Shown here one piece after another: positions 45,030 through 53,788 of a stretch of 64,000 nt of DNA. Numbering within the stretch: position 1 is the stretch's first letter; every line of letters starts with the position of its first letter. The notes under the pieces were generated by a model. It did no database searches, had not been told where the DNA came from, and saw only the letters and a list, made by a program, of their open reading frames with translations. A program made the translations under genes and the position numbers. Source of the stretch: Streptomonospora litoralis (GTDB lineage Bacteria; Actinomycetota; Actinomycetes; Streptosporangiales; Streptosporangiaceae); contig NZ_CP036455.1 in assembly GCF_004323735.1 (NCBI RefSeq), positions 5,389,101-5,453,100 on the forward strand, in the 5' to 3' direction.

Positions 45030-45300
45030 GGCGATGCACTAGGGTCCCCGCGGGTCCGGTCGTCTGTACGTGCCGCCACAAGGGTGGCAGCGGCCGACTC
45101 CCGCCGACCTCCGTCAGCGCCGCCCCCAGGTCCGACGGAGACCCGAGGCCCCAACTCCGCGTGTCCCCTGTTCGCCGCACGCGGCCTTCCCGGGCGCCAT
45201 CAGCAGCAGGCGGCGCTGCCCGCTCCCGCAACCTGCAGCTACCGCCGGCAGGCCCGGATCGAAGGACCTCTTCCGGTCGGCGGCCCCTGGGAGAAAGGTG
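45030..45300 (+). promoter_or_regulatory. Structured leader, possible c-di-AMP (ydaO-type) riboswitch
   Basis: About 270 bases of leader precede a cell-wall hydrolase, the classical place of c-di-AMP riboswitches in actinobacteria. Near the 3' end, CCGCAACCTGCAGCTACC followed by CGGCAGGC resembles the conserved CCGAAcCCGnCAGCTAACC...GGC end of the motif. The GGGGAACC and GGGTGAATC elements of the 5' half were not found, so the assignment is weak. Confidence 0.3.
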
Positions 45301-45307
45301 TGCCACC

Positions 45308-46312
45308 ATCCTGGACGAACGCCTTGAACGCGGCTCTCTCGGCCGGCGCCTCGCGGCCGTCGGCTTCGTCGCCGCAAGCGCTCTGGTCCTCTCCTCCGGC
45401 GCGGCGGTCGCCGAGCCGACCATCGACGAGGTGCGGGACAAGGTCGAGAAGCTCGAAGAGGACTACGCGGAGCTCGCCGACAAGTACAACCAGGCGAAGC
45501 AGGACCACGAGGCCGCGAAGAAGAAGCTTGACAACCTGAAGCAGGACAAGCAGGAGACTCAAGACAAGATCGACGGCATGCAGGCGGACATCCGCGAGCT
45601 GGCCAACGCGGCTTACACCGACGCCGATTACGGCTCGCCCGCCTACCTGCTCGGCTCCAGCGGCCCCGAGGACGCCTTGGAGCAGGCCGCCGACCTCGGT
45701 TACCTCTCGGAGAACCAGCGCCAGACCGTCCTCGACTACAACGAGGAGAAGGAGAAGCTCGCCGACCTCACGGCCGAGGCAGCCGACACCGAAGACACGG
45801 CCAAGGACAAGCTCGACGAGGCCGAGGAGGCCAAGGACAAGGCCGAGGAGAAACTCGCCGAGCAGGAGGACATCCTCTCCGACCTCACGGCCGAGCAGCA
45901 GGACGCCGTCACCCCCGGCGGCGGAAACGCGAACGCCACCAACACCAGCAACGCCTCGGGCAGCGCCGGTGTGGCCGTGGACTTCGTCTACGCCCAGGTC
46001 GGCGATTCCTACAGCATGGGCGCCAACGGCCCGGACACCTGGGACTGCTCCAGCCTGGTCCAGGCCGCCTGGGCCGAGGCCGGCGTCAGCCTGCCGCGTA
46101 CCACCTACGACCAGGTCAACGCCGGAACCCCCGTCTCGTGGGACGCCATGCAGCCCGGCGACCTGATCTTCTTCTACGACGGCCCCAGCCACGTCGGCAT
46201 GTACGTCGGCAACGGCAACATGGTGCACGGGTCCAAGCCGAGCGCGCCGGTGCAGCAGGTCTCGCTGGACGGCTACTACCGCAACAACTTCCACTCGGCG
46301 ATCCGCCCCTGA
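45308..46312 (+). CDS. NlpC/P60 peptidoglycan endopeptidase (RipA-like)
   Basis: About 334 residues. A signal peptide (RRLAAVGFVAASALVLSSGAAVA) is followed by a long coiled coil (KVEKLEEDYAELADKYNQ onward, about residues 40-205), a Gly/Asn linker, and a C-terminal NlpC/P60 domain: DTWDCSSLVQAAWAEAG (catalytic Cys), HVGMYVGNGNMVHGSKP (catalytic His and partner). It should cleave stem peptides during cell separation. The start is odd: no ATG, GTG or TTG stands close to the signal peptide; GAGAAAGG precedes an ATC (45308) and CTG (45311), so a rare start codon is likely. A GTG at 45161 would give an implausible 80-residue leader. Confidence 0.8.
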   Translation: MLDERLERGSLGRRLAAVGFVAASALVLSSGAAVAEPTIDEVRDKVEKLEEDYAELADKYNQAKQDHEAAKKKLDNLKQDKQETQDKIDGMQADIRELANAAYTDADYGSPAYLLGSSGPEDALEQAADLGYLSENQRQTVLDYNEEKEKLADLTAEAADTEDTAKDKLDEAEEAKDKAEEKLAEQEDILSDLTAEQQDAVTPGGGNANATNTSNASGSAGVAVDFVYAQVGDSYSMGANGPDTWDCSSLVQAAWAEAGVSLPRTTYDQVNAGTPVSWDAMQPGDLIFFYDGPSHVGMYVGNGNMVHGSKPSAPVQQVSLDGYYRNNFHSAIRP

Positions 46313-46336
46313 TACCGGGCCGCGCCGCAGCGGAAC

Positions 46337-46382
46337 ACGGATCGGCGCCCGGTCGACCGCGGTCGGCCGGGCGCCGATCCGT
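46337..46382 (+). terminator. Terminator after NlpC/P60 gene
   Basis: Perfect 16-bp arms, 46337-46352 (ACGGATCGGCGCCCGG) and 46367-46382, around a 14-base partly paired loop, then TTTCAT. It begins 25 bases past the stop. Confidence 0.8.
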
Positions 46383-46568
46383 TTCATGCGGGCTCCGCCC
46401 CCGTTGCAGGTGAATCCGCTTTTCCGCCGCTTCCGCGGACATGGCCGAACCGCCAGGAGAAACGCGGTCCGGTGAAAGTACCGATACCCCATCGGCCATT
46501 CCGATATTGAACGGGATTCGACTTTTCCCTACATTTCGCACACGGGATGAACCATCCGCTCCCGTCCC

Positions 46569-47192
46569 GAATGGGTCGGCGTGTCCGCGCAGCACGTCGG
46601 CGTCTCGCACCTCACCGGGTGGAGCCCGGCGCGCTACGGAGACCTCGACGTCACCGACGGCGGGACCGTGGGCGACGACGGACTCTCCTACGACATCTTC
46701 TCCCAGGCGGCGCAGGCCGTGCGCAGCGGCGGCCCGGGCGAGGGCGGAGTCACGGGCGGCATCGACATCGAGAAGGTGCTGGCCATCGGCGCCTCGCAGT
46801 CGGCGGGACGCATGACCGCCTACTACGACGAGGTGCTGCCCCTCATCGAGCCGGTGTTCGACGGCTACAGCTACATGGTCGGCCCCGCTCCCCAGGGCGA
46901 CCGCCCCGAGCCGGTGTTCCAGGTGCTCTCCGAGACCGACGCCGCCTGGATGCCCGCGACCACGCAGGACACCGACGGTTTCCGGCTCTGGGAGGTCGCC
47001 GGAACCGCGCACTCCGGCTGGGCCGGACGCGAGGCACGCGAGCAAAGACTCGCGGAGCTGTACCCCACCCGCGGCGGCTACGTAGCGGACGTCACACGCA
47101 CGGAGATCCGCAACGTCCGCGACGGCTACATCACCCGCGCCGACTCCGCCCGCAATCGCTACGCGACGGTCCGCTCCGGGGTCGGCGGGTAG
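46569..47192 (+). pseudogene. Alpha/beta-hydrolase domain protein, truncated
   Basis: The frame opens with EWVGVSAQHVGV without a plausible start and runs to a stop at 47192. Segments SYDIFSQAAQAVRSGG, EKVLAIGASQSAGRMTAYYDEVLPL (nucleophile elbow GASQS), FQVLSETDAAW and RLWEVAGTAHSGW match the C-terminal half of the large alpha/beta-hydrolase-domain family whose members run about 450 residues. The N-terminal half is missing and the preceding 250 bases show no coding signal. A 5'-deleted relic, although the nucleophile and the His (AGTAHS) survive. Confidence 0.65.
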
Positions 47193-47233
47193 AGCAGAGC
47201 CGCTCCCGGGCACTCGTCGGGCGCCGCCCCGGC

Positions 47234-47575
47234 ATGCGTCGGCGACCCGCCCTCCGGGCCGCGCCGGACATGCCCGACATGCTCTTCCTCGGCGGGCTGC
47301 CTTGGCTGGCGGGCAACGCGCTGGGCGTGCTGGCGCTGAGCGGTTGGCGATGGGTGTTCTGGCTGGCGCTCGCTGTCAACCTCAGCCAGGGCATGGGCAT
47401 CGTGTTCGCGATCCCGCCGGAGGTGTTCCAGGCCGTCCTGGAGGTGCACGGCCCGCTGGGCCTGCTGCCCATCCTCGTGACCGACGGCGGCGCGCTGCTG
47501 CTGGCCGGCGCGATGGTCGTGTCGCTGGCGGTCTACCGATCCCCGTGGGCCCTGCGGCGAAGCGGCGGCGCGTGA
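47234..47575 (+). CDS. Small hypothetical membrane protein
   Basis: 113 residues from an ATG at 47234 (other starts at 47270 and 47279). Three or four hydrophobic segments: LFLGGLPWLAGNALGVLALSG, WVFWLALAVNLSQGMGIVFAIP, LGLLPILVTDGGALLLAGAMVVSLAVY. No ribosome binding site is obvious and no family was recognised. It follows the hydrolase relic by about 40 bases and may itself be part of a decayed region. Confidence 0.5.
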   Translation: MRRRPALRAAPDMPDMLFLGGLPWLAGNALGVLALSGWRWVFWLALAVNLSQGMGIVFAIPPEVFQAVLEVHGPLGLLPILVTDGGALLLAGAMVVSLAVYRSPWALRRSGGA

Positions 47576-47691
47576 CACCCGGCCGTCCGCTGCGCCGCAG
47601 GGTACGGTGGCCGGAATCGGCGGTGGTGTTTGCTCCCGGCCTGCGGGGGGAATTCCTATTATTCCGTTTGGCCCATTTCGAGGAGCCTTCC

Positions 47692-47961
47692 ATGCCCCGT
47701 CCCTGGGAGGCCGATGCGAGCGCCGAAATGCGGCGCCGTGTCGGCAGGGCACCCCTTTCCCTCGGCGTCGACACCGCCGGGCCGGACTGCCCGGACATCT
47801 GGGAACTCGACAACGGCGACTTCGCCGTGATCGGCCGCGAGGCCACCGACGCCTATCGCGACCGCCTTCCGCCGGGAGTCAGCATGAGCGACGACGAGCG
47901 GCTCGTGGTGATCCCCCGCAGCATCCTCACGGCAGCGAAGCCGGACATCCCCGACACCTGA
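47692..47961 (+). CDS. Small conserved protein, orphan paralogue
   Basis: 89 residues, same length as and highly similar to the protein at 21107-21376: MPRPWEADASAEMRRRVG, PDCPDIWELDNGDFAVIGRE and DERLVVIPRSILTAAKPDIPDT. GAGGAG stands about 8 bases before the ATG. Unlike the first copy, no DUF6879-type gene follows: the next gene is on the opposite strand. The partner may have been lost, or the protein works with the distant one. Function unknown. Confidence 0.75.
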   Translation: MPRPWEADASAEMRRRVGRAPLSLGVDTAGPDCPDIWELDNGDFAVIGREATDAYRDRLPPGVSMSDDERLVVIPRSILTAAKPDIPDT

Positions 47962-47993
47962 CGGGCCCACCCGGAACCCTGAACCGTTGCGCT

Positions 47994-48470
47994 CTAAGCG
48001 GCCGGTTCCTCCTCCTCGACAGCGTGGTCGAGCCGCCAGAGCCGTTCCGCCTCCATCCGGGAGATCCGCCATCCCCGTTCGGTGCGCACCGCTTCGAAGC
48101 GGTACCGCTCGCCGACCGTGAACTCCGGATCCTCGCCCTCACGGCAGAAGACGGCGATCTGCTGTGCGGTCACCGCCGCGCTGTCGCCGTCCGTCCGGAT
48201 CTGCGGGTTCGTGGTCAGGTGGTGCGTCAGCGCGAAACCGCCGTGGCTGCGGTCGGCGAGGTCCGCCACGTCCTCGGCGCCGGTGACCGTGCCCGATCCG
48301 ACGACCACCGTGGCGTCGTCGGTGAAAACGCTGCGCACCTCGTCGAAGCGCCGCTCGTCGAGCCATCTGCCGTGGCGGGCCAGCAGGTCGGCGAGTTCGG
48401 CCCGGTCGGTCAGCTCGCTCACCTGCCGCTGCAGCTCCTGTGTGTCGTCGACGGACATCCCGGTCGTCAT
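47994..48470 (-). CDS. SnoaL-like/NTF2-fold protein
   Basis: 158 residues. NTF2/SnoaL_4 features: DRAELADLLARHGRWLDERRFDEVRSVFTDDATVVV in the first half, then HHLTTNPQIRTDGDSAAVTAQQIAVF and RYRFEAVRTERGWRISRMEAERLW. Such proteins form cone-shaped barrels and act as small-molecule isomerases, hydratases or dehydratases. GGGAG seven bases upstream supports ATG 48470. It is divergent from a MarR regulator with two shared operators, so it is likely the regulator's target. Confidence 0.82.
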   Translation of the reverse strand: MTTGMSVDDTQELQRQVSELTDRAELADLLARHGRWLDERRFDEVRSVFTDDATVVVGSGTVTGAEDVADLADRSHGGFALTHHLTTNPQIRTDGDSAAVTAQQIAVFCREGEDPEFTVGERYRFEAVRTERGWRISRMEAERLWRLDHAVEEEEPAA

Positions 48471-48509
48471 GGCGTCGCTCCCTGTTTAGGCGTGCCGTGT
48501 TCGGACAAT

Positions 48510-48560
48510 GTTGGTATGACCAACGGATTCTAACCCTAGCCGGTCGTTGGTCGGACCAAC
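48510..48560. promoter_or_regulatory. Twin MarR operators
   Basis: GTTGGT-ATG-ACCAAC (48510-48524) and GTTGGT-CGG-ACCAAC (48546-48560) are identical 15-base inverted repeats, centres 36 bases apart, filling the gap between the SnoaL and MarR genes. The spacing puts them on nearly the same face of the helix (about 3.4 turns). Confidence 0.75.
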
Positions 48561-48579
48561 AACCCATAGGGTCGTACGC

Positions 48580-49029
48580 ATGCGCATGGATCCCGCGGAG
48601 AACCCGCCCGCCCGGCTGCGGCGCCTGCCCAGCCGCCTGCTCAACCAGAACGCGGCACACGCGCACCGCGCGGTGGCGCGGGCGCTCGGCGAGTTCCGCA
48701 CGCACCACTTCGCGCTTTTGGCGGCTGTCGAAGAGCGCGGCCCCTCCAGCCAGGCCGCGCTCGGGCGCGCCTGCGGGATGGACCGCAGCGACGTGGTGGC
48801 CGCCGTCAACCACCTCGCCGAGAAAGGACTTGTGCGGCGCGAGCCCGCCCCGCACGATCGCCGCAGCAACGTCATCACCCTCACCGCCGAGGGCTGCAGG
48901 ACACTGCACGAACTGGACGAGCGGGTACGCCGCACCCAGGACGAGATCTTCGCGGCGCTGTCCCCCGATGAGCGCGAGCAGTTGACCGATCTGCTCGCCC
49001 GAGTGCTGGACCACCACTCGGGCGCTTAA
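48580..49029 (+). CDS. MarR family transcriptional regulator
   Basis: 149 residues. Winged helix typical of MarR: TRHHFALLAAVEERGPSSQAALG-like segment (here THHFALLAAVEERGPSSQAALGRACGMDRSDVVAAVNHLAEKGLVRREPAPHDRRSN, residues 37-90) with the DRR wing, flanked by dimerisation helices. It likely binds the twin operators upstream and represses the divergent SnoaL-like gene and itself. The inverted-repeat element at 49031 begins one base after its TAA stop, so the original 3' flank has been replaced. Confidence 0.88.
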   Translation: MRMDPAENPPARLRRLPSRLLNQNAAHAHRAVARALGEFRTHHFALLAAVEERGPSSQAALGRACGMDRSDVVAAVNHLAEKGLVRREPAPHDRRSNVITLTAEGCRTLHELDERVRRTQDEIFAALSPDEREQLTDLLARVLDHHSGA

Positions 49030-49030
49030 T

Positions 49031-50099
49031 TAAGCCGTGTTTTAGAAGTGCTGGATCGGTCCGGCTCCCATGGGCGTCCGGGCCCTGCGACTCGGGTCTG
49101 CTGTGCGGCCTTGTTGGTCTGCCGGGCGACGGGTGGTCTTGCGGAAAAGCGGCGCCGAGGGCGGCGGATGGCCGGGCTCCGCGGTCATCGGGTCGGGTGC
49201 CCGCCGGTGGCGGCAACCGACGAGGCGGCGAGGAGTCCGGGGAGCCGGGAGGCGCTCGCGGGCCCGTTATGTCGCAGGGCAGCGCGGCGATCGTGCCCGT
49301 ATGACGAAATCCAGCCGCGTCCTTTGGGAATCCGGCCACGATCGCCGCGGCCGACTCCGGCACATCGGACATAGCGGGCGCGGGGACTGGGGCCGCCGCC
49401 GTGTTCCGACCGGGCCCGCCCAGGCCGGAGGCCGCGCAGCGGGGCGCGGTCGCGGGCTTTCGCGCGCCCCTGGGGTGCGCCGGATCGGGGGCCGGGGGGG
49501 CGACGACACGTCGCTCGTGGCGCCCGGGCGCGGCCGCCGGGCGCTCCACCCCCCGGTGAGGTGGACTTTTGGGGGCCTATGCCCGTTTTGCGGGCGGCCT
49601 CGGCGGACGCGGCGGCCACGAGACGCACGAAAAGTTGATGTCGGGGCTGTTTTCGCGCCATTCGGCGCGCCTCGTGGGCCGTCGCCGCCGCGGCGCGGGT
49701 GTGGGCCCGCCGGGAAACCGGGCATTCATGGCAAAAACACCCCGTGTTGTTTCGTATCGCGGAATCACGGTGCCAGGACGGCACCTCGGGGCGACGCCGA
49801 GGCGGGTGCCGCCGCACGTACGTGCATCTCATGACCCCGACCCGGCCGCCGACCGCCCCGCGTCGCGCCCGCGCCTGCGCCGACGACCGGGCGGCGCCCC
49901 CTGGGGCTCGACCATCGCGGCCCCGGCCCCGCCGCCGTCGTCGCCGTGCTCGCCGGCAGCCGCCACCGGCGAGCACCCGACCCGATGGGCACAGGCCCAG
50001 CCATCCGCCGCCGTCGCCGCCGCTTTTCAGCCAAGTCCACCCGCCACCCGGCAGACCAACAAGGCCGCACAGCACACCGGCGTTCTTAAACACGGCTTA
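49031..50099. mobile_element. 1.07-kb element with long terminal inverted repeats
   Basis: The ends are TAAGCCGTGTTT (49031-49042) and AAACACGGCTTA (50088-50099). Similarity in inverted orientation continues inward for about 200 bases: TGTGCGGCCTTGTTGGTCTG, then AAAAGCGGCG, GGCGGCGGATGG, CATCGGGTCGGGTGC and CGCCGGTGGCGGC occur in the left arm and, reversed, in the right arm, with gaps. The left arm has an extra stretch of about 40 bases. No transposase or other recognisable gene lies inside, though frames are open because GC is very high. No target duplication is evident. MITE-like or non-autonomous element. Confidence 0.65.
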
Positions 50100-50451
50100 G
50101 GTGCGGGACACACCCTCTTCCGCACCTCCCCGGCGCTACGCGGGGATTTCGGTCCTGTTTTATTCACCCCGGAAGGTTTTTGATCGCCGCGACCGGCGAG
50201 ACGAGGCTACGCAGAACCGGTAATCCAGTTCACAGAATCGGCTGAGCACGGGCAGCCCGGAGCATTCATGGGGCATTGTCCCTTGTCACACCTTCCGCCG
50301 GGTAGCACGATTCTCCTAAGGACAAGCAAGGTGCACGTCCCGCCCCTGGGAAAAGTGCGTACCGGAACCTCCTTACGCGCGGTCGCCGGCGCTATCCGAC
50401 TCGACTATTGCGGTCATTCCGGCGTAATCGACGTATCCGGCTTTTCCCGCA

Positions 50452-50650
50452 TCACCGAGCCACCCGGACCCAGCGCACCAAATCACGTTTCTCCCCCAAA
50501 GGGTGCGAATGCGGGCGCCGATGACGGGCCTCGGCGGGTGCGATCGGAGTTGCGGCACCATACGGCCGAGTAGCTTCGCCGAAGCGGGCACCCAAGTTCC
50601 CGTGTTGTGCTTGGATTAATACGAACTTGCGGTGCTCAGCAGCGGAGTCG
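50452..50650 (-). pseudogene. Decayed copy of proline-rich protein core
   Basis: The minus strand reads AAEHRKFVLIQAQHGN, FGEATRPYGAATPIAPAEA, then loses register. This matches AEHRTAAAIQAQH, FGESTQSYWAATP and ALIEA of the intact protein at 23918-24562. No start and frame damage: a relic. The surrounding 50100-51013 has no other gene I can support. Confidence 0.55.
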
Positions 50651-50931
50651 GCGGCACACCCGGACAACGGGTTCCTCCGGTCGAGCGGCGGGCGCCTCAG
50701 GGTCGATGCGTGCGATTCGGCGCATGGGCGGGCGGGCCGGGAATGGTCACGACTCGTGTCCACTGGCTCACGCGGGGGCGGGGCCATTGGGCACCGGCAT
50801 ACCGTCCAGCGCCGCACGTGGACCGGCACCGGCCAGGGGGGACGGTGTCGGGGGTTGCACCGGCGCGGGGGCGTTGAGGGGGACAACGGCGCCGGTGCGA
50901 GAGGCCGCGCGGGGTGGGAGCGCGGCCCCAG

Positions 50932-50965
50932 GTGGGCGCGCGCCCGGGGCTGGGCGCGCGCCCAC
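50932..50965 (-). terminator. Terminator of DUF2306 gene
   Basis: Perfect 14-bp arms GTGGGCGCGCGCCC (50932-50945) and its complement (50952-50965) around GGGGCT, 49 bases past the stop of the DUF2306 gene. Confidence 0.65.
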
Positions 50966-51013
50966 CCCCTTTCGCACGGCGGCGCGTTCTCCCGGTCCGC
51001 GGTTCCGGCACGG

Positions 51014-51745
51014 TCAACCAGGAAGCGGCCGCCGACCGACCGGCGCGCTCGCGCGGGCTTGCATCCACCACTCGACGAACAGCACGTTGGGCACCCAGCA
51101 CAGCCAGGCCGCCGCTCCGTAAGCCACGGCGAAGAGAGCGTCGAAGTCGCCGCCGTAGACCGGTTCGAGCAGGAACAGCTGCGCGGCCACCAGCAGGCCG
51201 AGCCAGGCCCGCAGCGTGAACCCGGCGAAGGTGGCGGCGAAGTTGCGGCGCATCCAGCGCTCGTGGGCGCGGAAGTCGCGGCGGCGCGCGGCCGCAACGC
51301 CGTACCCGGCGCTGACCAGCCAGAAGACACTGAGCATCGCGAACCCCCAGGCCGCCACCGGCCCGCCGGTGCTGAGTACCGCGACGCCGAACCCGGCGAT
51401 CCCGGACGGCAGCACGCCGGCCAGCAGGTAGGCCCGTCCGACCACCTGGTGGACGCGCGGTGCCCGCCGCCGGATGGCGGCGAAGAACTGCAGCGGACCG
51501 AGGAGCAGGGCGATGCCGCCGGTGAAGATGTGCACCAGCAGCAGCGGGAAGTGGAACGGCACGTCGGGCCGGATGCCCACCTGGGAGGCGTTCGGGTCGA
51601 ACCCGAGGTAGGGCAGGACGATGACGGCGAGCGTGCCGACGCTGAGCACCGTGACGCCCCAGAGTGCGACGCGCCGCCGGGTGCGGCGGGCGCCACCGTT
51701 CGGATTCGAGGGTTCCGCCTGTGCCGGGCGGTTTGCCGAGACCAT
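51014..51745 (-). CDS. DUF2306 membrane protein
   Basis: 243 residues with about six membrane segments: ALWGVTVLSVGTLAVIVLPY, FHFPLLLVHIFTGGIALLLGPLQF, GRAYLLAGVLPSGIAGFGVAVL, AAWGFAMLSVFWLVSAGYGVA, FRAHERWMRRNFAATFAGFTLRAWLGLL and a last one near LFAVAYGAAAWLCWVPNVLF. His residues in VHIFTGG, RVHQVVGR and AHERWMRRN are typical DUF2306 positions, possibly heme- or metal-related. Divergent from a MerR gene with a palindromic promoter between; transcription probably starts at or next to its ATG. Confidence 0.82.
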   Translation of the reverse strand: MVSANRPAQAEPSNPNGGARRTRRRVALWGVTVLSVGTLAVIVLPYLGFDPNASQVGIRPDVPFHFPLLLVHIFTGGIALLLGPLQFFAAIRRRAPRVHQVVGRAYLLAGVLPSGIAGFGVAVLSTGGPVAAWGFAMLSVFWLVSAGYGVAAARRRDFRAHERWMRRNFAATFAGFTLRAWLGLLVAAQLFLLEPVYGGDFDALFAVAYGAAAWLCWVPNVLFVEWWMQARASAPVGRRPLPG

Positions 51746-51751
51746 ATGGAT

Positions 51752-51780
51752 AATGTAGCTATCGATAGTGCAACTATCAA
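51752..51780 (-). promoter_or_regulatory. MerR-controlled promoter of DUF2306 gene
   Basis: On the minus strand, TTGATA (51780-51775) and TACATT (51757-51752) flank two overlapping palindromes: GATAGT-GCA-ACTATC (51764-51778) and CTATCGATAG (51759-51768). The -10 ends 6 bases before the ATG at 51745, again implying a leaderless transcript. The spacer is 17 bases in this reading. Confidence 0.6.
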
Positions 51781-51830
51781 TACTGGAGCCGGGTTGGCGA
51801 CTCCGCCGCGCGCTGCGGTAGAAAAGTCGC

Positions 51831-52511
51831 GTGCGTATCGGCGAGCTGAGCAGGCAGTCCGGCGTCCCGGTGCCGACGGTGAAGTACTACGTTCGGCAAG
51901 GTCTGCTGCCTGCGGGCGAACGCACCCACGCCAACCAGGTGCGCTACTCCGAGGCGCACCTGCGGCGGCTGCGCCTGGTCCGCGCGATGATCGACGTCGG
52001 CAAGCTGCCCATCAGCACGGTCCGGGAGATGATGGCCGAAGTCGACTCCCCCGACCGCGACCTGAACGGACTCCTCGGAATCCTGTCGCGCACCTTCGCC
52101 GACCGCACCGACACGGCCGCGGGCCCTGTCGATGAGCAGACCCTCGACGACGCGAGCGGCCTGCTGCGGCGGCACGGCTACGCACACGCCCCTGAAAGCG
52201 CCTACGTCCGCGACGTCGCCGATGTCATGGCAACGTTCCGCCGGCTGGGGCACGGCGACCAGCTCGAATCGTTCATGGACACCTATGCGGCCGCCGCCAT
52301 GCGGGTGGCCGAGGTGGACCTGGACTCCATCTCCGGCTTCGCCGACCGGGAGAGCACCGCGGAGGCGATGATCGTCGGGACCGTGCTCGGCGAGGCCCTG
52401 TTCTCCGCCATGCGCCGACTCGGGCAGGCCACGGTCTCGCGCACCACGTTTCCACAAGACACCGGCAGCACCGGAGAAGCGCGCCCGGACGCGCCCGACC
52501 GGTACCGGTGA
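51831..52511 (+). CDS. MerR family transcriptional regulator
   Basis: 226 residues from a GTG. The winged helix MRIGELSRQSGVPVPTVKYYVRQGLLPAGERTHANQVRYSEAHLRRLRLVRAM covers residues 1-55. The long C-terminal half (residues 80-215) is all-helical, including DDASGLLRRHGYAHAPESAYVRDVADVM and ADRESTAEAMIVGTVLGEALFSAMRRLGQ, a TetR-like ligand domain seen in some MerR proteins. It likely controls the divergent DUF2306 gene through the palindromes at 51759-51778. Confidence 0.85.
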   Translation: MRIGELSRQSGVPVPTVKYYVRQGLLPAGERTHANQVRYSEAHLRRLRLVRAMIDVGKLPISTVREMMAEVDSPDRDLNGLLGILSRTFADRTDTAAGPVDEQTLDDASGLLRRHGYAHAPESAYVRDVADVMATFRRLGHGDQLESFMDTYAAAAMRVAEVDLDSISGFADRESTAEAMIVGTVLGEALFSAMRRLGQATVSRTTFPQDTGSTGEARPDAPDRYR

Positions 52512-53311
52512 CCTGCGGCCGGGCGGACGCGCGACGGGTCGCGAGCAGGACCGGTGGCCGATCGGGTGAACCGGATTCACCGAAACGCTGCGGCGGAAGC
52601 CGGAGGGCGTTAACCTCAGGAGCCGGTTTCCTCTTCTGCCATATCGCAATGCGTAAGTGGAACCGGGCCCGGGCGAGGTGACGGCACAGCGCCCGGGCTT
52701 CTTCGTGTGCGCCGCCGGTGTGCGCGCATCGCCGACCGGCCGGACACCCCGGAGTCGGGCGGTGCGCAGCCGTCGTCGCGGGCATCGGTGCCGACGAGCG
52801 ATCGGTCCCCGGATCGCGGGGCGCCGGCGGTTCCCGGGGCCTCGGGACGCGGGCGGACAGACATCCCGCCAAATCGGCCCGAGTGCGCATGAAGGTCTTC
52901 GCGTGCGGGCAGCGGTTGCACCAGGTACTTGTCCGAAAGCGAGGCAGGTTGAAAATCCGGGCTCGGCCCGCGGGAGGCCTACCGCGGACCGGGCTCTTCG
53001 ACCAGGCCCTTTCGGGCGCCGGTCGAGCACCGGGTTCCGGCAGAAAGGGTCCAACCAGCGGCCCCGCCGAACCCCGGAACCGATGGTCGAGCCGGACGGG
53101 CGCCGACCGGCTCGGCCAGCCGATTCCCCACAGTCGGATCCGCTCCGAGGTCTCGCCCGGAACCCGGAACAGTGACTCCCGGTTCCGCGGCGACGAAACA
53201 ATGCGGACCGCTGCTCCCCGTCGCGGCCTCCGCTGAAGATCACCCGAATCATCCTCCGGCGCACGGACGCCGGAGCAATTGTCGACGACGACAGAGTTCG
53301 AGGGAGAAATG
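52512..53311. other. 800-base region without a supported gene
   Basis: Several long frames are open on both strands because of GC content, but none has a start with ribosome binding site, a consistent third-position bias against its rivals, or a known domain. The last 60 bases supply the promoter and AGGGAG of the Hsp20 gene. Confidence 0.5.
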
Positions 53312-53788
53312 ATGGTCACACAGCGAACGGGAAGGAATCCGTTCTCCGGGCTTGTCGCCTTCGTGAACGACATGAACCGGATGTCGGACGACATGCACAG
53401 CAGGCGCCATGAGGACACCCGGGCGTGGGCGCACGCCACCGCGGGGACGCTTCCGGTGGACATCGCGGCGAGCGACGACCAGCTGGTCGTGTACGCGGAC
53501 CTTGCGGGCGTGGACTGGGAGGACGTGGACGTCACGTTCAGCGCGCCCGATCTCGTGATCTCCGGTGTGCGTCGGCTCCGCGACGGCGAATCCCACCCGA
53601 GTGGACGCGACGCCGAGGAGCTGTGCTGGGGTCGGTTCCGCCGCGACATCACCCTGCCCGACGGTGTCCGCCAGGCCGACATCGAAGTCACGCTCTCCCG
53701 AGGGCTGCTTCGTGTCGCCGTCGACCGCTCCACGGCGGGAGCGGACTCAGAACAGCTGCAGGTGGACGACGGCTCCTCGCCGCGCTGA
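53312..53788 (+). CDS. Hsp20/alpha-crystallin small heat-shock protein
   Basis: 158 residues from ATG 53312, five bases after AGGGAG (ATG 53309 is too close). The alpha-crystallin domain covers about residues 50-140: LPVDIAASDDQLVVYADLAGVDWEDVDVTF, DLVISGVRRL, CWGRFRRDITLPDGVRQADIEVTLSRGLLRVAVDR, where GxLxVxV is the family signature (here GLLRVAV). It is an ATP-independent holdase that keeps unfolded proteins soluble. No HspR (HAIR) box was found upstream, so its regulation is unknown. Confidence 0.87.
   Translation: MVTQRTGRNPFSGLVAFVNDMNRMSDDMHSRRHEDTRAWAHATAGTLPVDIAASDDQLVVYADLAGVDWEDVDVTFSAPDLVISGVRRLRDGESHPSGRDAEELCWGRFRRDITLPDGVRQADIEVTLSRGLLRVAVDRSTAGADSEQLQVDDGSSPR

Noticed and set aside
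50607-51122. Plus-strand frames over the DUF2306 3' region
   Set aside because: Low-complexity Arg/Gly products without starts; opposite to a gene with clear membrane topology.
52657-53236. Overlapping plus- and minus-strand frames before hsp20
   Set aside because: No ribosome binding site, no domain, and rival frames equally open; GC content alone explains them.
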